Below are positions 60,786 to 64,000 of a DNA stretch of 64,000 nt, in pieces. The notes under the pieces were generated by a model, which saw only the letters and a program-made list of their open reading frames with translations, had not been told where the DNA came from and ran no database searches. Within the stretch, counting starts at the first letter, position 1, and each line of letters starts with the position of its first letter. The translations under genes and the position numbers were made by a program. This DNA comes from Megasphaera elsdenii (lineage in GTDB: Bacteria; Bacillota; Negativicutes; Veillonellales; Megasphaeraceae): positions 62,001 to 126,000 of the forward strand of contig NZ_JAJBQV010000003.1 in NCBI RefSeq assembly GCF_020539865.1. The letters are read 5' to 3'.

Positions 60786-61340
60786 ATGTCATCATATTCT
60801 ATGGAAAACAAACAACAAACCGTTTCAGCTGGGAGCCTTTGTTATGCTGCCGTTTTGACGGCGCTGGTCTTCGTCCTCACTTTTGTGCCGAAGATTCCCA
60901 TCCCATTGGGGTATGCTCATTTGGGAGATGCCATTATTTTTGCGTCAGTCCTGTTCAGTACGCGCCGGCAGGCGGCGCTGGCTGCTTCTGTCGGGTCGGC
61001 TTTGTCTGATTTTATCGGCGGTTTCCCGCTTTGGATTATCCCGACGCTGATCATCAAGTACGTCATGGTCGAAGCTGTTTTCTATACGGTCCGTCCGGAT
61101 AAACGGGCATGGAAGCTGACGTCGCCGCGCGTCTTCCTGGGCTTCTTCTTGTCCGCTGCCTGGATGGTTCTGTCTTACACCGTATCGGGCAGTCTTCTCT
61201 ATGGCAGCTGGGCTGTCGGTATCCCGATGGTACCGGGACTCATTGGGGAAGGCGTCGTCAATATGATTGCCGCTTATGCACTGGCTGCTTGTCTGGTCAA
61301 GGCTAAATTCCATGGTTATGGTTATAGCCTGAAAAGATAA
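60786..61340 (+). CDS. ECF transporter S component, probably for vitamin B6
   Basis: 184 residues with five to six hydrophobic segments and the S-component look: LCYAAVLTALVFVLTFVPKIPIPLGYAHLGDAIIF at the N-terminus, where the substrate-binding loop precedes the conserved Gly/Asp pair, then ALSDFIGGFPLW. Such proteins bind a vitamin and use a shared ECF energising module encoded elsewhere. The adjacent pyridoxamine/pyridoxal kinase gene, 13 bp downstream, suggests pyridoxine-type substrates (PdxU-like). RBS TTAGGGGGA before ATG 60786. Confidence 0.85.
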   Translation: MSSYSMENKQQTVSAGSLCYAAVLTALVFVLTFVPKIPIPLGYAHLGDAIIFASVLFSTRRQAALAASVGSALSDFIGGFPLWIIPTLIIKYVMVEAVFYTVRPDKRAWKLTSPRVFLGFFLSAAWMVLSYTVSGSLLYGSWAVGIPMVPGLIGEGVVNMIAAYALAACLVKAKFHGYGYSLKR

Positions 61341-61353
61341 GGAATGATTGTAT

Positions 61354-62175
61354 ATGCATCAAAAGAAACTGGCTTTAGTCAATGATGTGACCGGTTATGG
61401 CCGCTGCAGCATTGCCGTAGCTTTGCCCATCGTGTCGGCCTTGAAGGTCCAGGGCTGTATTTTGCCGACAGCTATCTTGTCGGTCCACACGGGGTTCTCC
61501 GATTATTATCTCGACGACTATACAGACCACATGACGCCGTATATCGAGAGCTGGAAGAAGAACGGCCTGTCCTTTGACGGCATCAGTACGGGTTTCCTCG
61601 GCTCGGCCCGGCAAATCGACATTGTCCTTGATTTCCTCCGCGATTTCAAGGGCCCCCATACGCTGGCTATGGTCGATCCCGTTATGGGCGACAATGGTAA
61701 GCTGTATCCGTCGTATACCCAGGAGATGTGCGATGAAATGCGGCGTCTCTTGGCCTATGCCGACGTGGTGACGCCTAATGTGACTGAAGCCTGTGAGCTT
61801 TTGAACCTGCCGTACCGGTCGGACCGCGACCTGAGCGAGGCTGATTTCGCCGCCATGGCTAAGGCCCTGGCCGACAAAGGGCCGCAGGGCGTCATCTTGA
61901 CGGGCATTCATGATGGGCCGTATATCGGCAACTTCATCTACGACCACGGCCAGACGAGCTGGGTCAAAGCGGAAAAAATCGGCAGCGACCGCAGCGGTAC
62001 AGGCGATGTCTTTGCAGCTATTGTATCGGCATCTGTCGTTCGTGGCGAGAGCCTGGAAAAGGCTGTACAGAAGGCGTCGGACTTCATCTGCCGCGTCATG
62101 GCCTATACAGAGACGTTGGACTTGCCGCATAATGCCGGCCTGGCCTTTGAAGAATACTTGACGACGCTGCGATGA
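61354..62175 (+). CDS. Pyridoxamine/pyridoxal kinase
   Basis: 273-residue ribokinase-fold enzyme that phosphorylates B6 vitamers to trap them inside the cell. Recognised by LALVNDVTGYGRCSIAVALPI, ILSVHTGF, VDPVMGDNGKLYPSY, TPNVTEACELL and the anion-hole/catalytic motif SDRSGTGDVFAA. ATG 61354 is used; TTG 61348 is better spaced from AAGGA and is possible. Placed after the ECF S component, it completes a salvage pair. Confidence 0.9.
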   Translation: MHQKKLALVNDVTGYGRCSIAVALPIVSALKVQGCILPTAILSVHTGFSDYYLDDYTDHMTPYIESWKKNGLSFDGISTGFLGSARQIDIVLDFLRDFKGPHTLAMVDPVMGDNGKLYPSYTQEMCDEMRRLLAYADVVTPNVTEACELLNLPYRSDRDLSEADFAAMAKALADKGPQGVILTGIHDGPYIGNFIYDHGQTSWVKAEKIGSDRSGTGDVFAAIVSASVVRGESLEKAVQKASDFICRVMAYTETLDLPHNAGLAFEEYLTTLR

Positions 62176-62217
62176 GATTCAAAAGACAATCAAAATGACA
62201 AAAAGGGGATAGGTATC

Positions 62218-62880
62218 ATGATCGTTTACACTGTAGTAGGACAAGGACAATATGTAGATCTCGAAGATGGCTTGAAAATGAAGCCTGAAGGAAAGTGGGC
62301 CATGTACGTCAACCTGACTAACCGCTGTACCTGTTCGTGTACTTTCTGTCTGCGGTCCATGAAAAAAATGGCCGAAAATGAAACGCTGTGGCTGAAGCGG
62401 GAACCGACAGTTGATGAAGTGAAGAAGGCTCTCGATGGTGCTCCTTGGGACCATATCAATGAAGTCGTTTTCTGCGGCTTCGGAGAACCGACAGAACGCC
62501 TCGATGATTTGACGGCTCTCTTGAAATACGTCAAAGATACTCATCCCGGCATGAAGACCCGCGTCAATACCAACGGTCTGTCCGATTTGGCCTATGGCCG
62601 CGATACGGCATCGGATTTTGGCGGCGGTATCTTAGATACCATTTCTATCAGCATGAATGCATCTAATAAGGAACGCTATTTGGCACTGACGCGCAGTAAA
62701 TTCGGCATCTCATCTTATGATGCCATGCTCAAATTCGCCGTCGATTGCAAGCAGTACGTTCCTAACGTCGTCCTCACCGTCGTCGACCACGTCGAAGACA
62801 GCGAAGAAATCAAGAAGTGCCGTGCTATCTGTGATAAACTGGGCCTCCACCTCCGCGTCCGCGTATATGAAGATAAATAA
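62218..62880 (+). CDS. TatD-linked radical SAM protein (TIGR04038-like)
   Basis: 220 residues: a radical SAM core with Cys ligands in NLTNRCTCSCTFCLR (CX3CX2C), then FCGFGEPTERLDDL and a VNTNG strand. The family is named from frequent linkage to TatD nuclease genes; no tatD lies in this window. The reaction is unknown. RBS AAAGGGGATAGG upstream of ATG 62218. The short length without a SPASM domain favours a minimal radical SAM enzyme. Confidence 0.82.
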   Translation: MIVYTVVGQGQYVDLEDGLKMKPEGKWAMYVNLTNRCTCSCTFCLRSMKKMAENETLWLKREPTVDEVKKALDGAPWDHINEVVFCGFGEPTERLDDLTALLKYVKDTHPGMKTRVNTNGLSDLAYGRDTASDFGGGILDTISISMNASNKERYLALTRSKFGISSYDAMLKFAVDCKQYVPNVVLTVVDHVEDSEEIKKCRAICDKLGLHLRVRVYEDK

Positions 62881-62928
62881 TGTTTGTAGTGGATAGCCAG
62901 AAATGTAAAGCTATCGCCTGCATGCGAT

Positions 62929-63104
62929 TCCGTAGGGGACGCCTGTTAAGGCGTCCTGCTGTGAAAAGCTGTAGCTCGTAGTTCGTGACTGGTAAAAAAC
63001 TGCCATTATACTCGAATGAACAGTGGTAAAATCCCACAGCGGGCCGCCCTCTGGGACAGCCCCTACGAAGCGGTCCATGGGACCGCGGCTAACAGCTAGC
63101 CACT
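62929..63104. repeat. Repeat-rich spacer, no gene
   Basis: A direct type B palindrome (GTAGGGGACGCC-TGTTA-AGGCGTCC, 62932-62957), GTAGCTCGTAGTTCGTGAC units and an inverted type B copy (CGGGCCGCCC-TCTG-GGACAGCCCCTAC, about 63041-63065). Confidence 0.75.
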
Positions 63105-63142
63105 AAAAAAGGTCTTGTCGTACGTACGACAAGACCTTTTTT
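63105..63142. terminator. Bidirectional terminator between radical SAM and CBS genes
   Basis: GGTCTTGTCGTAC is perfectly complementary to GTACGACAAGACC, flanked by six A and six T. Confidence 0.92.
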
Positions 63143-63615
63143 CACTGCCCATTATCTCCGTATTCGTTATAGAGTTGTTTGAGGATGTTCTTTCGTTCTA
63201 CTATGCCTAGGAGTTTTTTGTCCTTGACGATGGGGATGGCTTTCAGGTGTTCGGCGACCATCACGCTGGCCAGGTCTTCTATAGTAGCATCCGGGCCGGC
63301 CATGATGACTTTTTTGGTCATGAGCTGTTCGGCTGTGCAGGCAAAGAGTTTCTTGAAGCCTTGTTGGTATTCCTTGAGGTTGCCGTAATAGATGTTGGCG
63401 CCCAGGAGGTTGACGTACTGTGGAACGCAGGGCTTGACTTCTTTGTACAAGAGGTCGGCGTCAGTGACGATGCCGATGATTTTTTTGTCGCCTTGGACGA
63501 TAGGAATGGCATTGACGTTGTTTTCTACGAACATATCGACAAGATCAAAAATGGACGTATCTTTCTGTGCTGTAATGACATTTTTTTCCATAATATCTGC
63601 TGCCGTTTTCGACAT
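63142..63615 (-). CDS. CBS-domain pair protein
   Basis: 157 residues made of two CBS motifs (about 8-60 and 97-150: MEKNVITAQKDTSIFDLVDMFVENNVNAIPIV and MTKKVIMAGPDATIEDLASVMVAEHLKAIPIV) with an inserted loop of about 35 residues between them. Stand-alone CBS pairs bind adenine nucleotides and regulate partner proteins; the partner is unknown. RBS AAAGGGG upstream of the minus-strand ATG. Confidence 0.88.
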   Translation of the reverse strand: MSKTAADIMEKNVITAQKDTSIFDLVDMFVENNVNAIPIVQGDKKIIGIVTDADLLYKEVKPCVPQYVNLLGANIYYGNLKEYQQGFKKLFACTAEQLMTKKVIMAGPDATIEDLASVMVAEHLKAIPIVKDKKLLGIVERKNILKQLYNEYGDNGQ

Positions 63616-63669
63616 AAGATCAACCCCTTTATCGTAAATTCGATGGGAGCATGGCTCCTATTCATTTAT

Positions 63670-63678
63670 ATTATACCA
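63670..63678 (-). promoter_or_regulatory. Extended -10 promoter of the CBS gene
   Basis: TGGTATAAT on the minus strand; no clear -35. A GGAGCCATGCTCC inverted repeat lies between it and the gene. Confidence 0.5.
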
Positions 63679-63739
63679 TATTTTGGGGATATAGGGACGG
63701 CTATCGCCGTCCCGCCGGCCTGCGTTCTTCGCCAAATCA

Positions 63740-63748
63740 TGGTATAAT
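63740..63748 (+). promoter_or_regulatory. Extended -10 promoter of the DapF-like gene
   Basis: TGGTATAAT, about 36 bp before the ATG; same extended -10 as the MATE, Rpn and CBS genes. Confidence 0.5.
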
Positions 63749-63784
63749 AAATGCATATTTTACTAGACTAAAGGAGCGATAGAA

Positions 63785-64000
63785 ATGACCCTAGATTATT
63801 TAGTGGCCGATCCTAGCGGCAATACGACGATTTTGGTGCTGACGCCGGTACCCAAAGAGCAGCATAGTTCCTTGGCAGCGCAGTTATTGGCCCTGCCAGG
63901 CATCGAAGCGGAACAGGTCGGCTATGTGAGCCGCGAAGCAGGCAAGCCGCTGCGCGTCGATATGATGGGCGGTGAATTCTGCGGTAATGCATCGCGGTCG
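63785..64000 (+). CDS. DapF-like epimerase, 3'-truncated by the window
   Basis: The first 72 residues are present: MTLDYLVADPSGNTTILVLT ... VDMMGGEFCGNASRS. The GGEFCGNASR segment corresponds to the first catalytic cysteine of the diaminopimelate epimerase fold, but differs from canonical DapF (EMCGNGxRC) and resembles related cofactor-independent amino-acid racemases/epimerases such as the CntK/histidine racemase group. Substrate therefore uncertain. RBS AAAGGAG upstream of the ATG. Confidence 0.75.
   Translation, partial: MTLDYLVADPSGNTTILVLTPVPKEQHSSLAAQLLALPGIEAEQVGYVSREAGKPLRVDMMGGEFCGNASRS

Overview
The window looks like chromosomal DNA of a diderm Firmicute of the class Negativicutes, most likely Megasphaera or a close relative. 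Evidence for this: two tandem porins that each carry one SLH domain before a beta-barrel (OmpM type, the Negativicutes way of tethering the outer membrane), an RND efflux pump and an ArnT-like glycosyltransferase (both imply an outer membrane), a protein-tyrosine-phosphatase-like phytase with a P-loop close to those known from Selenomonas and Megasphaera, and Firmicute-type housekeeping neighbourhoods (phoH-ybeY-era-recO, trmK-nif3, proBA-nadD-yqeK-rsfS). The genus is inferred from gene content, not from a database match.

Layout. 1-2.8 kb: end of an RND pump. 3-8 kb: glutamine-dependent NAD synthetase on the minus strand, then two overlapping radical SAM genes. 7.8-12.2 kb: phoH-ybeY-era-corC-like-recO. 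12.3-16 kb: a REP-associated transposase (RAYT), a MATE pump and a sirohaem sulfite/nitrite reductase. 16-20.4 kb: a two-component system, an ArnT-like GT39 enzyme and a small secreted charged protein, all preceded by 11-bp-spaced direct repeats. 20.5-29.7 kb: trmK, nif3, thiE, rnpB, lysC (with an internal beta-subunit start), acpS, NAD(P)HX repair, a secreted metallo-beta-lactamase-fold lipoprotein and DUF3006. 29.7-38.2 kb: an accessory stretch with two Rpn/PD-(D/E)XK nuclease genes, the phytase and the two SLH porins with long, structured 5' leaders, separated by mosaic repeats. 38.2-54.3 kb: hpf, putP and a long envelope/translation run, secA-prfB-DUF2993-DUF5693-csaB-ftsE-ftsX-M23 activator-ctpA, then obg and yhbY. 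54.3-60.3 kb: proB-proA-small membrane ORF-nadD-yqeK-LCP-like-rsfS-cvfB. 60.8-64 kb: vitamin B6 uptake and kinase genes, a TatD-linked radical SAM protein, a CBS protein and the start of a DapF-like gene.

How it fits together. Several clusters serve the cell envelope: SLH porins, csaB (pyruvylation of the wall polymer that SLH domains commonly bind), FtsEX plus its M23 activator, CtpA, an LCP-like protein and the ArnT-like enzyme. Others serve NAD metabolism (nadE, nadD, NAD(P)HX repair) and B6 salvage.

Most notable signals. (1) The two porin leaders share a 39-nt core with one mismatch, closed by a stem whose two strands change together, plus a 5' hairpin with a conserved loop but different stem; each ends in a terminator-like stem and U-run just before the RBS. 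This looks like an undescribed cis-regulatory RNA. (2) A candidate in-window regulon of the OmpR-type regulator. (3) Intergenic regions are mosaics of at least five repeat types, including a 62-bp unit seen three times and a family of near-identical terminators, with a RAYT gene present. (4) prfB has its +1 frameshift site at UAA instead of the usual UGA. No CRISPR array, prophage or tRNA gene was recognised.
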